A stretch of 64,000 nucleotides of DNA from VRUE01 sp963770315 (lineage in GTDB: Bacteria > Actinomycetota > Thermoleophilia > Solirubrobacterales > 70-9): contig CAVYPC010000002.1 of the NCBI GenBank assembly GCA_963770315.1, positions 310,001 to 374,000 of the forward strand, given 5' to 3'. Under the pieces are notes generated by a model. The model was not told the origin of the DNA and made no database searches. It saw nothing but the letters and a program-made list of their open reading frames with translations. Below, piece by piece: positions 56,017 to 64,000 of this stretch; the stretch's first letter is position 1, and each line of letters opens with the position of its first letter. The position numbers and the translations under genes are program-made.

Positions 56017-56781
56017 CTACTTTCGGCCCTCGACGAAAATCTCGAACTGGGAGGGCTTCGGCTTGCGCGGCTTGCCGCTGCCGGCAAAGGTGTTGGCGAG
56101 GCGCATGCCGACCGAGTCGTAGAGCTCGGCAAGCTCCTCGGCGGTGTAGAGGCGCTGGCGGAACGGGATCGGCTCGTACTTCTCGAAGACCTCGCCGAGG
56201 CGGATCGGGACCGTAGATCCTTCGATGTAGCGGTCCTCGGCGTTCCAGTGGTGGTCACTGAGTTCGAGCGTCGACTCGCCGACGATCCAGGATTTCTTCG
56301 GCAGGTGGGCTTCGGCGTGAAGGACGTTGGGCAGCTGCACCAGGTGGCCGCCGCCCTCGCGCAGCGCCTGCGCGACTACCTCGAAAGTGCGGTAGTTCTC
56401 CGCGTCGGTCTCGAAGTAGCCGACGGCCCCGTCGTTGAGGCTGAGGACGATGTCGAACTCATCGCGGAGGTCCAGCTCACGCAGGTCCGCCTGGAGGAAG
56501 GAGATTTCCAAGCCTTGAGCGCCGGCGTCGCGCTCGGCCATCTTGAGCAGGTCCGCTGAGATGTCGACCCCGACCACCTCGAAGCCTCGGCGCCGCAGCT
56601 CCAGCGAATGTCGCCCAATACCGCAGGCAAGGTCGAGCACCCGCTCGGTGCCCTGCGGCTTCAGCATCGCGATCGCCCGATCGACTTCGGCCCCCGTCCT
56701 GTCTGCCCAGGGCATCGCCGCCGTGATCGGCGGAAATCCCGAGCGATACCAGTCCGATGGCACTTCGACTGCGGTTCCCAT
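56017..56781 (-). CDS. SAM-dependent methyltransferase (class I)
   Basis: 254 aa, ATG at 56781. SAM motif I VLDLACGIGRHSLELRRRG (~49-67), motif post-I VVGVDISADLL, FLQADLRELDLRDEFDIVLSL. C-terminal half includes RLYTAEELAELYDSVGMRL. Substrate unknown; the frame and neighbours suggest a small-molecule or sugar methyltransferase in the polysaccharide cluster. 17 nt downstream of the GT2 gene. Confidence 0.9.
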   Translation of the reverse strand: MGTAVEVPSDWYRSGFPPITAAMPWADRTGAEVDRAIAMLKPQGTERVLDLACGIGRHSLELRRRGFEVVGVDISADLLKMAERDAGAQGLEISFLQADLRELDLRDEFDIVLSLNDGAVGYFETDAENYRTFEVVAQALREGGGHLVQLPNVLHAEAHLPKKSWIVGESTLELSDHHWNAEDRYIEGSTVPIRLGEVFEKYEPIPFRQRLYTAEELAELYDSVGMRLANTFAGSGKPRKPKPSQFEIFVEGRK

Positions 56782-56798
56782 CAATCGGGAAGTTTATA

Positions 56799-57989
56799 TC
56801 AATCGCGGTGCCCGTTGCTCGGAGGCCAGCTCGGCGATTCGGCTCTAGCTAAGCCGATGATGCTGAGGAAGAAGGAGGAGAAGATCGTCTGCACGCCGAG
56901 GATGATCAGCACGGCGGCGAAGACGAGCAGGCGCTCCTCGGAGATGTTGCCGAAACCGCGGCCGATCCAGGTGCCGACTATCGCGCCCCCAATCGCCAGC
57001 CCGATAAGCGCCACCAGGCCCCCAGTCGCCAGGCCGTGCTCCATGCGCAGATTCTCACGGCCCCAGGCGAGCAGCCGGTCGGGGCGCTCGCCGAGCGCGT
57101 CGACGGCAAAGGCTCTGGCGCTTACCGCCAGCGCGACCACCTGCGCCCCGACCACGGTCAGCAGCGCCGCGGCGATCGTTGCGTGCAGCTGCCATTCGCG
57201 GCCGAGCAGCGAGATGCCCGACAGCGATAGCGCCATGCCCAGCAGGCCGAGGCTCAGCATCGCCATCCCCGGCACCATGAACAACGCGGTCGGGCTGTTG
57301 ACCAGCAGCAGTTTCAGGTGGCGCCAGCCATCGCGCAGAGAGGAGAGCTTCGATTCGCCGGCCCGGGGCCGGTAGTCGATGTCGAGTTCGCTCACCTGCA
57401 GTTCCTCCTTGACCGCCCGTACCACCATCTCCGAGGCGAACTCCATGCCGGTGCTGTGCAGGCGAAGCCGCGGCAGCGAGTCGCGGCGCAGGGCGCGCAT
57501 GCCGCAGTGTGCGTCATGGACTCCGGAGCGGTAGAGCAGGTTGAGGAATCCGCTCAGCACCGGGTTGCCGATATAGCGGTGCAGCCACGGCATCGCCCCC
57601 GGCAGGATGCTGTTCATACGGTTGCCGATCACCATGTCGGCACCCTCCTCGAGCTGGGTGACGAAGTGGGGGATCTCGGCGAAATCGTAGGTTTGGTCGG
57701 CATCGGCGGTGACGATGTAGCGACCGCGCGCCGCGGCGAAGCCGGCCAGGTAGGCGCTGCCGTAGCCACGCCGAGCCTCATGGACGACCCGCGCGCCCGC
57801 GGCAGCGGCCAGCGCGCCGCTGCCGTCATCGGAGTCGTTGTCGGCGACGACCACCTCGCCCGGAAGGCCGCTCTCCTCCAGCACGCGCCGCGCCGAGCGC
57901 ACGCAGGCCTCGATGCTCTCCGCCTCGTTGAGGCAGGGAATCACCACCGATACGAGGGGCTCGACCGCCTGTCTCCCTGCCAACCTCAC
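56799..57989 (-). CDS. Family 2 glycosyltransferase with C-terminal membrane helices
   Basis: 396 aa, GTG at 57989. GT-A catalytic domain VSVVIPCLNEAESIEACVRSAR, VVVADNDSDDGSG, nucleotide-sugar DxD-like TADADQTYDF, and a GNRMNS motif, similar to dolichyl/polyprenyl-phosphate mannose or glucose synthases. After ~255 residues there are four or more transmembrane helices (e.g. LALSGISLLG.., ATIAAALLTVVGAQVVALAV). Likely loads a sugar onto a lipid carrier for the neighbouring surface glycan genes. Divergent from the large membrane protein. Confidence 0.9.
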   Translation of the reverse strand: MRLAGRQAVEPLVSVVIPCLNEAESIEACVRSARRVLEESGLPGEVVVADNDSDDGSGALAAAAGARVVHEARRGYGSAYLAGFAAARGRYIVTADADQTYDFAEIPHFVTQLEEGADMVIGNRMNSILPGAMPWLHRYIGNPVLSGFLNLLYRSGVHDAHCGMRALRRDSLPRLRLHSTGMEFASEMVVRAVKEELQVSELDIDYRPRAGESKLSSLRDGWRHLKLLLVNSPTALFMVPGMAMLSLGLLGMALSLSGISLLGREWQLHATIAAALLTVVGAQVVALAVSARAFAVDALGERPDRLLAWGRENLRMEHGLATGGLVALIGLAIGGAIVGTWIGRGFGNISEERLLVFAAVLIILGVQTIFSSFFLSIIGLARAESPSWPPSNGHRD

Positions 57990-58052
57990 TGGTTTCGATT
58001 CTAACTCAGTGGCGTACCAAAACCGTGCGGGCGTGCGAGAATCCCCGCCGCA

Positions 58053-60422
58053 ATGGACCTGCTCCTCTGCTGGCTGATTGCGCCGGCTGGCTTGCTCCTG
58101 GCGGCGGTGGGACTCTCGCTGCTGATCGAGCGCCTGATCGGCTTCGCCCTTCCCTGGACCGTCCGGCCCGCCCTGGGGCTCGCGGCCGCGATCGTCCTGG
58201 CCCAGTTCGGCACCGCGACGGCGACCAGCGCGAAGCTGACGCTGCCGGCGATTCTCCTCCTCGCTCTGCTCGGCCTGGTGCTGGGTCGCGAGATCCCGGA
58301 GCGGCGCCCGGCCGGTGTGGAAGCGGCCGCTGCGGCCGCCGTCTTCATCCTCTACGCCGCGCCCTTCCTGGCGATAGGAGAAGCGACGCTGGCCGGTTAC
58401 ATCAAGCTCGACGACACGGCGACCTGGCTGGCGATCACCGATCACATCTTCGAGCTCGGGCGCGGGCTCGGCAACCTCGACCCCTCCACCCATCAGCAGG
58501 TGCTGGCCGACTACCTGGGCGGCAGCTATCCGATCGGCGGCTTTGTCCCGGCGGCGCTGATGTCGGAAATCTCCCGCCAGGACGTCGCCTTCACGATTCA
58601 GCCGTCGATGGCCTTCGCCGCGGCGGCGATGGCTCTGTTGATCTTCGAGTTGGCCCGCCGCCTCATCCGAGGCGCCGGGCCCGCCGCGGTCATCGCCGTC
58701 CTTGCCTCGTCCTCCTCGCTGCTGCTCGGCTACTACCTCTGGGGGGGAGTGAAGGAGCTCGTGGCGGCGGCGTTGCTGCCCCTGGGCCCGGTCCTGGCCG
58801 GCTGCGCCGCCGCCGAGGGCTGGCCCCGCCGCGCCTGGGCTCCAATCGGGATCGCCGTGGCGGCGGCGGTTGTCGTGCTCGGGCCCGGCGGGGCCGTATG
58901 GGTGGTGCCGACGCTGTTTCCGGCGGCGGTTGCGGTCCTGCGCAGGTTCGGCCTACGCGCGGCCCTGGGCATCGCCGGGTCGGTGGCAGCCTTCTCGATC
59001 TTCCTCGTCCTGCCCGTCATCTTCACCCCGACTGGGATCTTCGATGCGCTCAATGGAGGGGTCACGGGGGAAGCCGAGCTCGGCAACCTGAACGGTCCGC
59101 TCAACTTCTTCCAGCTCGCCGGAATCTGGCCCACGCTCGATTTCCGCTTCGGTCCGCATCTGAGGCCGGCCGTGATCGCGCTGGCCGCGATCTGCCTGAC
59201 GATTGCCGCGGTCGTGGCAATCGTCGCCGCCCGCGTCGGCGAACGCGACGGCGTGCCCCTGGTCGGTTACGTCGCCGGCGGCGCGGTGGGCGCGCTGGCG
59301 ATCGCCCACTTCGGCTCTCCCTGGGTGGATGGGAAGGTGATGGCCACGCTCTCCCCGGTGCTCCTGGCGGCGGCGCTGATCGGCATCGTCATGCTCGTCC
59401 AGCGCACCGGCTTCCGCATCGAGGCCGCCGTGCTGGGCGCGCTGGTCGCAGCGGCGGTCGCCTGGTCGGCCTTTCTTGCCTACCAGGGGGTCTGGTTCGC
59501 CCCCCGCTCCCATTTCGCCGAGCTCGAGGAGATTGGCCAGCGCTTCGCCGGCGAAGGCCCGGCGCTCGGGACCGAGGTCTCCATCTATGGGCCGCGTCAC
59601 TTTCTGCGCAAGCTCGACGCCGAAGGGGCCAGCGACCGTCGCCGGCGCCCGGTCAACCTGGTCGGGGGAGGGGAACCCGAAGATGGCCAGTACGTAGATC
59701 TCGACGAAATCCTGACCTCCGAACTCGACCCCTACGCACTGCTCGTCGTGCGTCGCTCCGCCGCCGAGAGCCGCCCGCCCGCCGGCTTCGAGCTCGCTTA
59801 CCAGACCGATCACTACGACGTCTGGCGCCGCCGCCGATCGCCGGGAACGCTGATCGAGCACCTGCCGCTGGGAACCCCGCTGGATGCCGGCGATGTGCCG
59901 GAATGCTCCGAAGTGGGGCGTCTGTCGCAGGCCGCGGGAGAGGGGGGGAAGCTGGTCGCCGCACGGGTTGGCACGCCGCTCGCGATCGAGTTCCACTCGC
60001 TGCCGCCGGGCTGGACGGCGGTCTCCCCCTACGCGTTCGCGCCCAGCGGCTCCGGTGTGGCGCGCGGCGAGCTGACCGCGCCCGGGGGGGAGTACCAGCT
60101 GTGGCTGGCCGGCAGCGTCTTCGGCGGCCTGACGCTGCGCATCGGCGGCGAGGAGGTGGCCTCTGAGCGGGCGAAGATCGACAACGCCGGCGGCTATGAG
60201 CCGCTCGGCCCGGTGCATATCTCCGCCGGCACCCATAGCGTCGAGGTCGAATACGAAGGAGCGAGCCTCTTTCCCGGCAGCGCCGTCCAGCCCTGGGCGA
60301 TCGGGCCGCTCGAGGTGGAGGAAGTCGGGCGCGACGACCTCGGCATGGTCACCGTGGCTGCCGTCGAGTACCGGCGCCTTTGCGGTAGGCGCTGGGATTG
60401 GATCGAGGCATACAGCCGGTGA
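58053..60422 (+). CDS. Large multi-pass membrane protein, glycosyltransferase-like
   Basis: 789 aa. About twelve predicted transmembrane helices in residues ~1-490 (e.g. LLAAVGLSLLIERLIGFALP, GLAAAIVLAQFGTA). The topology and the conserved acidic loop KLDDTATWLAITDHI (DD motif ~117-118) suggest a GT-C polyprenyl-phosphate-sugar-dependent transferase. The C-terminal ~280 residues form an extracytoplasmic beta-rich domain (SGVARGELTAPGGEYQLWLAGSV). Cytoplasmic stop overlaps the next start (GTGA). Confidence 0.75.
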   Translation: MDLLLCWLIAPAGLLLAAVGLSLLIERLIGFALPWTVRPALGLAAAIVLAQFGTATATSAKLTLPAILLLALLGLVLGREIPERRPAGVEAAAAAAVFILYAAPFLAIGEATLAGYIKLDDTATWLAITDHIFELGRGLGNLDPSTHQQVLADYLGGSYPIGGFVPAALMSEISRQDVAFTIQPSMAFAAAAMALLIFELARRLIRGAGPAAVIAVLASSSSLLLGYYLWGGVKELVAAALLPLGPVLAGCAAAEGWPRRAWAPIGIAVAAAVVVLGPGGAVWVVPTLFPAAVAVLRRFGLRAALGIAGSVAAFSIFLVLPVIFTPTGIFDALNGGVTGEAELGNLNGPLNFFQLAGIWPTLDFRFGPHLRPAVIALAAICLTIAAVVAIVAARVGERDGVPLVGYVAGGAVGALAIAHFGSPWVDGKVMATLSPVLLAAALIGIVMLVQRTGFRIEAAVLGALVAAAVAWSAFLAYQGVWFAPRSHFAELEEIGQRFAGEGPALGTEVSIYGPRHFLRKLDAEGASDRRRRPVNLVGGGEPEDGQYVDLDEILTSELDPYALLVVRRSAAESRPPAGFELAYQTDHYDVWRRRRSPGTLIEHLPLGTPLDAGDVPECSEVGRLSQAAGEGGKLVAARVGTPLAIEFHSLPPGWTAVSPYAFAPSGSGVARGELTAPGGEYQLWLAGSVFGGLTLRIGGEEVASERAKIDNAGGYEPLGPVHISAGTHSVEVEYEGASLFPGSAVQPWAIGPLEVEEVGRDDLGMVTVAAVEYRRLCGRRWDWIEAYSR

Positions 60423-61576
60423 GCCGGGGGAGCGGGGCGGCGCACGTCGGCCTCAACCTGATCTACCTGGTGCCTGGCGAGACCGGCGGCACCGAGACCT
60501 ACGCTCGGGAGCTGATCCCGGCCCTGCTCGCCGAGCGTCCCGGCCTGCGCATGACCGCCTTCCTCAGTCAGGAGGCCGCGGGGGCGCGGGATGCTCCTTG
60601 GCTGGAGGCGATCCCCTCGGTGATGGTGCCGGTGCGGGCCCGCCGCCGGTCGGAGTGGGTTCGCGGCGAGCAGCAGCTCCTCCCCCGGCTGGCCGCCCGC
60701 GCCGGCGTCGACCTCCTCCACAGCCTGGCCAACACGGCGCCGGCTTGGGGTGGATTCAGGCGCGTCGTGACCGTCCACGACCTCATCCACCGGATCCATC
60801 CGGAGGCGCACTTCGGCCGCACCTCGACCGTCTTGGGATGGCTGGTCAAGCTCGCGGTGCGGCGGTCGAACCGCGTGATCGCTCCATCTGCCAGCACCGC
60901 CGCCGACATCGTCAGGCTGCTTGGCGCGCGGTCCGGGGAGGTCGACGTCGTCCCTCAGGGCGTCGCCCCGCCGCCGCTCCCCAGAGGGCGGGCGGGTGAC
61001 GTGCGCGCTCGCTTTGAGCTTGGCGAGCGACGCGTCGTCCTCTGCGTTGCGGCGAAGCGGCCCCACAAGAACCAGGTTCGCCTGATCGAGGCGTTTGCGT
61101 CGATCCCTGCGGAGCGGCGGCCGCTGCTGGTTCTGGTGGGCTACTCCACCCCTTACGAGGAGGAGCTGCATCGTTGTGTGCGGGCGTTCGGACTTAGTGG
61201 TGACACGCGTGTCCTCGGCTGGGTCGACGCCGCCGAGCTGGAGGGCCTCTACGCGGCGGCGGCGGCATTCGTCCTCCCCTCGCTCTACGAGGGCTTTGGC
61301 CTGCCGGTGCTGGAGGCGATGGTGCGGGGCCTGCCGGTCGCCTGCTCGGATCGCGGCTCCCTCGCCGAGGTGGCCGGCGGCGCGGCGCTCCTCTTCGACC
61401 CGGAGTGCCCGCGACAGATCGCCGCGGCGATCGAGGCGCTGTTGTGGGATCGGGCCGAGGTCGAGCGCCTGCGCGCGGCGGGCCAGAGGCGGGCGGCGGA
61501 GCTCGACTGGCGCGTGACCGCGCGGGGGACGCTGGCGAGCTACCAGCGGGTGCTGGCCGCGAGATCGACCGTCTAG
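60419..61576 (+). CDS. Family 4 glycosyltransferase
   Basis: 385 aa, GTG at 60419 overlapping the upstream stop by 4 nt. N-terminal Rossmann domain with YLVPGETGGTETYARELIPALL, VHDLIHRIHP; C-terminal GT-B: RVVLCVAAKRPHKNQVRLIEAF, TRVLGWVDAAELEGLYAAAAAFVLPSLYEGFGLPVLEAMVRGLPVACSDRGSLAEV, including the catalytic-site EGFGLPVLEA (EX7E) motif. Retaining glycosyl transfer from a nucleotide sugar in cell-surface polysaccharide synthesis. Confidence 0.92.
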   Translation: MSRGSGAAHVGLNLIYLVPGETGGTETYARELIPALLAERPGLRMTAFLSQEAAGARDAPWLEAIPSVMVPVRARRRSEWVRGEQQLLPRLAARAGVDLLHSLANTAPAWGGFRRVVTVHDLIHRIHPEAHFGRTSTVLGWLVKLAVRRSNRVIAPSASTAADIVRLLGARSGEVDVVPQGVAPPPLPRGRAGDVRARFELGERRVVLCVAAKRPHKNQVRLIEAFASIPAERRPLLVLVGYSTPYEEELHRCVRAFGLSGDTRVLGWVDAAELEGLYAAAAAFVLPSLYEGFGLPVLEAMVRGLPVACSDRGSLAEVAGGAALLFDPECPRQIAAAIEALLWDRAEVERLRAAGQRRAAELDWRVTARGTLASYQRVLAARSTV

Positions 61577-61587
61577 GTTGCAACCCG

Positions 61588-62742
61588 ATGCGGATCGCGC
61601 TCGTCTATGACTGTCTGTATCCGAACACGATCGGCGGGGCCGAGCGCTGGTACCGCAATCTGGGTGAGCACCTCGGTGAGCGGCACGAGGTCACCTACCT
61701 GACCCGGCGCCAGTGGGGGAAGGAGGGGCCCGCGACCCCTTTCCAGACGATTGCGGTCACCCGCGGCGGGGATCTCTATACGGGCTCGGGACGGCGGCGG
61801 ATCGGCCCGCCCCTGCGCTTCGGCTGGGGGATCTTCCGGCATCTGCTGCGCCACGGACGCGGCTACGACGTCGTGCACACCGCGTCTTTCCCCTACTTCT
61901 CGGTGCTCGCCGCCGCTGCGGCATTGCGGCTCTGCCGCTCACGGGCGATGCTCGTGGTCGACTGGCACGAGCTGTGGACCCACGGCTACTGGCGCTCCTA
62001 CCTGGGACCGCTTGCCGGCAGGGTCGGTGCGGCGATCCAGGATCTCTGCCTGCGCCTCCCCGACCGCAGCTTTGCCTTCTCGCGGATGGTTGAGCAGCGC
62101 CTGCGCGAGTCGGGTCACCGGGCGCCGATCGTCCGCCTGCGAGGCGAGTACGCCGGCCCGGGCACCCCGTGGAGGGAGGACGGTGGAGACCCGCCCGACC
62201 CACCCCTGGTCGTCTTCGCCGGCCGCCACATCCCCGAGAAGCACGTGACCGGCATACCGTTGGCGATTGCCGCGGCGCGGCGCGAGATCCCCGATCTACG
62301 CGGCGCGATCCTCGGCGAGGGGCCGGAGACCGATGCGGTGCGCCGGCTGGTGCGGAGCCTCAATTTGGCGGATGTCGTCGAAGTCCCGGGGCGGGTCCCA
62401 CCGGCACAGGTCGAGAGCACCATCGCCGTCGCCTCCTGCCTGCTCAACCCAACCGAGCGGGAGGGCTATGGCCTGGTCATCGTCGAGGCCGCCGCGCTTG
62501 GGACGCCGGCGATCGTCGTCGCCGGGCCGGAGAACGCCGCGGTCGAGTTGGTCGAGCCCGGCGTCAACGGGTTCGTGGCCGGATCGCGCGACCCGGACGA
62601 GCTGGCAACGCTGATCGTCGCGGCGGCGCGGCGCGGTGGGGGGTTGCGCCGCTCGACTCGCGACTGGTACGAGCGCAATCGCGAGGCAATCTCGATCTCT
62701 GGCTCGCTGGCGCAGGTTGCCACCTGTTACGCGGATGCGTGA
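61588..62742 (+). CDS. Family 4 glycosyltransferase, second copy
   Basis: 384 aa. Begins MRIALVYDCLYPNTIGGAERWYRNLGEHL, DVVHTASFPYFSVLAAAAAL; C-terminal domain VVFAGRHIPEKHVTGIPLAIAAARRE, LNPTEREGYGLVIVEAAALGTPAIVVAGPENAAVELVEPG with the EREGYGLVIVEAAALG EX7E-type motif. 11 nt after the other GT4 gene; sequence identity between the two is low, so they probably add different sugars or linkages. Confidence 0.92.
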   Translation: MRIALVYDCLYPNTIGGAERWYRNLGEHLGERHEVTYLTRRQWGKEGPATPFQTIAVTRGGDLYTGSGRRRIGPPLRFGWGIFRHLLRHGRGYDVVHTASFPYFSVLAAAAALRLCRSRAMLVVDWHELWTHGYWRSYLGPLAGRVGAAIQDLCLRLPDRSFAFSRMVEQRLRESGHRAPIVRLRGEYAGPGTPWREDGGDPPDPPLVVFAGRHIPEKHVTGIPLAIAAARREIPDLRGAILGEGPETDAVRRLVRSLNLADVVEVPGRVPPAQVESTIAVASCLLNPTEREGYGLVIVEAAALGTPAIVVAGPENAAVELVEPGVNGFVAGSRDPDELATLIVAAARRGGGLRRSTRDWYERNREAISISGSLAQVATCYADA

Positions 62743-62806
62743 TCGCGAGCGACTACGTCGACCCTGTCTATCGCTGAACGGCAAGCCCTCGATCCGAGAC
62801 AACACC

Positions 62807-62835
62807 TTGCTGTTTACATAAAAATCAGGTAGATT
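62807..62835 (+). promoter_or_regulatory. AT-rich promoter of the collagen-like gene
   Basis: TTGCTG (62807-62812), 17-nt spacer, TAGATT (62830-62835); TTTACA (62813-62818) with TTTTAA is an alternative pairing. The island is conspicuously AT-rich. Confidence 0.55.
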
Positions 62836-62882
62836 TTTTAAACTGGGGTTCCGGGAGGGACTACTCGACGGGAGGGATTGAC

Positions 62883-63638
62883 TTGAAGCTATTCAAGAAC
62901 TTGGGCGCTGCTAAATACGTGAGCGCCGCCAAGGACCACCTGGGTGCAGCCGGATTGATCGTGGCTGTGGTGGCCCTTGTGGCCGCCCTTGGTGGCGGCG
63001 CGCTCGCCGCCACTGGCGGTAAGTCGGACGCCACCGCCTCGAAGTCCAAGAAGGGGCCGCCCGGTCCGAAGGGGCCCAAGGGCAATACCGGTCCCGCCGG
63101 GCCCGCAGGACCCGCCGGTCCACAAGGGGCGGCCGGCTCCAAAGGTGACAAGGGCGACGCCGGTTCTGCCGGCTCGGCGGGGGCCGTGGGAGCGCCCGGC
63201 GCCGTGGGAGCGACCGGCAAAACCGGCCCGGCCGGCACCGCGGGGACGGCCGGCGCCACCGGCCCCACCGGTCCACAGGGGCCCCTGCAGCCAAACAAAA
63301 CCGAGACGGGCGCCTGGGCCGCGGTGATAGGCAGCGAAACCTTCGGCGGGGCCGGGATTAGCTTCAATCTCCCGCTGCAGAGCCCGCTGGCGGCAGCGAA
63401 CGTTCATATCGCGCCCAATGCCAACTGCCCCGGGACGGCTGCCGATCCAAAAGCAGAACCAGGTCACCTGTGTGTATACGAAGGGGACACCCTGTTTGGT
63501 GCGGGCACGGCCATTGAAAGCATCAACAAGCCGGAGGAAGAAGCCCCAGGAGCATCCGTAGCTGGCGCGGTCCTCCTCGTCAATGGAACGGCAGGCGAAA
63601 TTGCGCAGGGCAGTTGGGCGGTAACGGCTGCTCCTTAG
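62883..63638 (+). CDS. Collagen-like exported protein
   Basis: 251 aa, TTG start with GGGAGGG upstream. A membrane-anchored or cleaved hydrophobic segment (GLIVAVVALVAALGGGALAA, ~24-43) as in the 1536-2069 protein is followed by 26 uninterrupted Gly-X-Y triplets (residues ~58-135; GPKGNTGPAGPAGPAGPQG) able to form a collagen-like triple helix, then a C-terminal globular domain with two Cys (NCPGTA, LCVYEG). Bacterial collagen-like proteins are surface or spore structures; this one is probably extracellular. It follows the glycan cluster but has its own promoter. Confidence 0.82.
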   Translation: MKLFKNLGAAKYVSAAKDHLGAAGLIVAVVALVAALGGGALAATGGKSDATASKSKKGPPGPKGPKGNTGPAGPAGPAGPQGAAGSKGDKGDAGSAGSAGAVGAPGAVGATGKTGPAGTAGTAGATGPTGPQGPLQPNKTETGAWAAVIGSETFGGAGISFNLPLQSPLAAANVHIAPNANCPGTAADPKAEPGHLCVYEGDTLFGAGTAIESINKPEEEAPGASVAGAVLLVNGTAGEIAQGSWAVTAAP

Positions 63639-63672
63639 GGGGTCGCCACAGGTCGCCACAACTGACCCGCAT

Positions 63673-63711
63673 GCTGCCGAGCTCCGACTCTTCGGGTCGG
63701 AGCTCGGCAGC
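63673..63711. terminator. Terminator between the collagen-like gene and the last lipoprotein
   Basis: Perfect 16-bp stem GCTGCCGAGCTCCGAC/GTCGGAGCTCGGCAGC with a 7-nt loop. Serves the convergent genes on both sides. Preceded by a direct repeat GGTCGCCACA x2 (63640-63660). Confidence 0.78.
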
Positions 63712-63723
63712 GGAGTCATCGGC

Positions 63724-64000
63724 TCAAAAACTGAAGGTGCATCCGTCAAGTCCGTATTTGGCCGATTGCAGGTCGGATTTGTGGAATTCTTCGCCGAACT
63801 CAATAAGCGTGATTATCCGGTGACTCTTAGCGGTGTCGAGCTCTTCCTGCATTGCCGTCACGATGGCTTCAATTTCTTCTTCATCGCCACGTGGTGAGCC
63901 CAGGTCGCGGAGTTCGTCGATCGTGCCCTGCATGGCTGGCGCAAGGACCGTACGGCTTAGCACCGTGATCGTTCTGCCTTCGAACGGGATGGATTTACCG
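63724..64000 (-). CDS. Small lipoprotein family, copy 5, N-terminus beyond window
   Basis: The frame is open to the right window edge. The visible C-terminal ~91 residues match the family: LAPAMQGTIDELRDLGSPRGDEEEIEAIVTAMQEELDTAKSH, and the ending SAKYGLDGCTFSF. The lipobox and start are outside the window. Separated by 14 kb from the other four copies. Confidence 0.7.
   Translation of the reverse strand, partial: GKSIPFEGRTITVLSRTVLAPAMQGTIDELRDLGSPRGDEEEIEAIVTAMQEELDTAKSHRIITLIEFGEEFHKSDLQSAKYGLDGCTFSF

Noticed and set aside
62883..63638. Eukaryotic collagen contamination
   Set aside because: Bacterial ribosome site, TTG start, export helix and high-GC codons; collagen-like proteins are known in bacteria.

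Overview
The window is a GC-rich, densely packed chromosomal segment, most likely from an actinomycete of the class Thermoleophilia (Solirubrobacterales-like). This rests on high GC with GTG/TTG starts and 4-nt start/stop overlaps, an F420-type LLM oxidoreductase, small exported proteins with an N-terminal 'VALGGTA' helix, very large exported NHL/beta-propeller proteins, and an AddAB-type recombination nuclease. The placement is inferred from gene content; no 16S or other marker is present. No rRNA, tRNA, CRISPR array or complete insertion sequence was seen.

Layout. 1-8 kb: an LLM oxidoreductase (5' truncated), an alkyltransferase-like protein, small and exported proteins, a cell-wall-binding-repeat/MBL operon on the minus strand, an acyl-CoA dehydrogenase behind a TetR-type palindrome, and an M23 peptidase. 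8-12.5 kb: an overlapping lysA-hom-thrC-thrB operon. 12.5-15 kb: small membrane protein, a DUF4258/DUF2283 toxin-antitoxin-like pair, a TolB-like propeller and a cupin. 15-20 kb: a 1557-aa glutamate synthase large subunit with a clear sigma-70 promoter. 20-25.8 kb: coiled-coil, zinc-ribbon/FHA, SRPBCC, lipoprotein, penicillin-binding protein, MarP-like protease and HxlR regulator. 25.8-34.2 kb: xseA-xseB, an acetyltransferase and addB-addA. 34.3-38.2 kb: a MazEF-like cassette bracketed by 32-bp direct repeats, small membrane proteins, HAD, GNAT and a MIP18-type Fe-S assembly factor.

38.2-49.8 kb is an accessory secretome island. It holds two intact and one scrambled copy of a 230-aa exported protein, each behind a related promoter and leader (the leader hairpin survives only in the intact copies). 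It also holds a 1266-aa/935-aa pair of giant exported proteins with overlapping genes, and two divergent pairs of small lipoproteins whose fifth relative is cut by the right window edge. 49.8-53 kb: pilT (frameshifted as read), rpoD with a terminator inside its own leader, and a BrkB-family protein. 53-64 kb: an exported protein, a tandem winged-helix regulator, an orphan ProX-like binding protein, a methyltransferase, a cell-surface polysaccharide cluster (GT2, large membrane protein, two GT4 enzymes) and a collagen-like protein.

The most unusual non-coding signal is a family of three ~105-nt near-perfect hairpins (5821-5921, 19776-19880, 19904-20012). Their long stems differ between copies, but they share internal boxes, and each sits 0-6 nt after a stop codon in the same orientation relative to the gene it follows. 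Other signals worth following are an attenuator-like terminator in the rpoD leader, a shared TTTACCC/GGGTAAA dyad, a MITE-like palindrome, and a possible AUC start for the zinc-ribbon/FHA gene.
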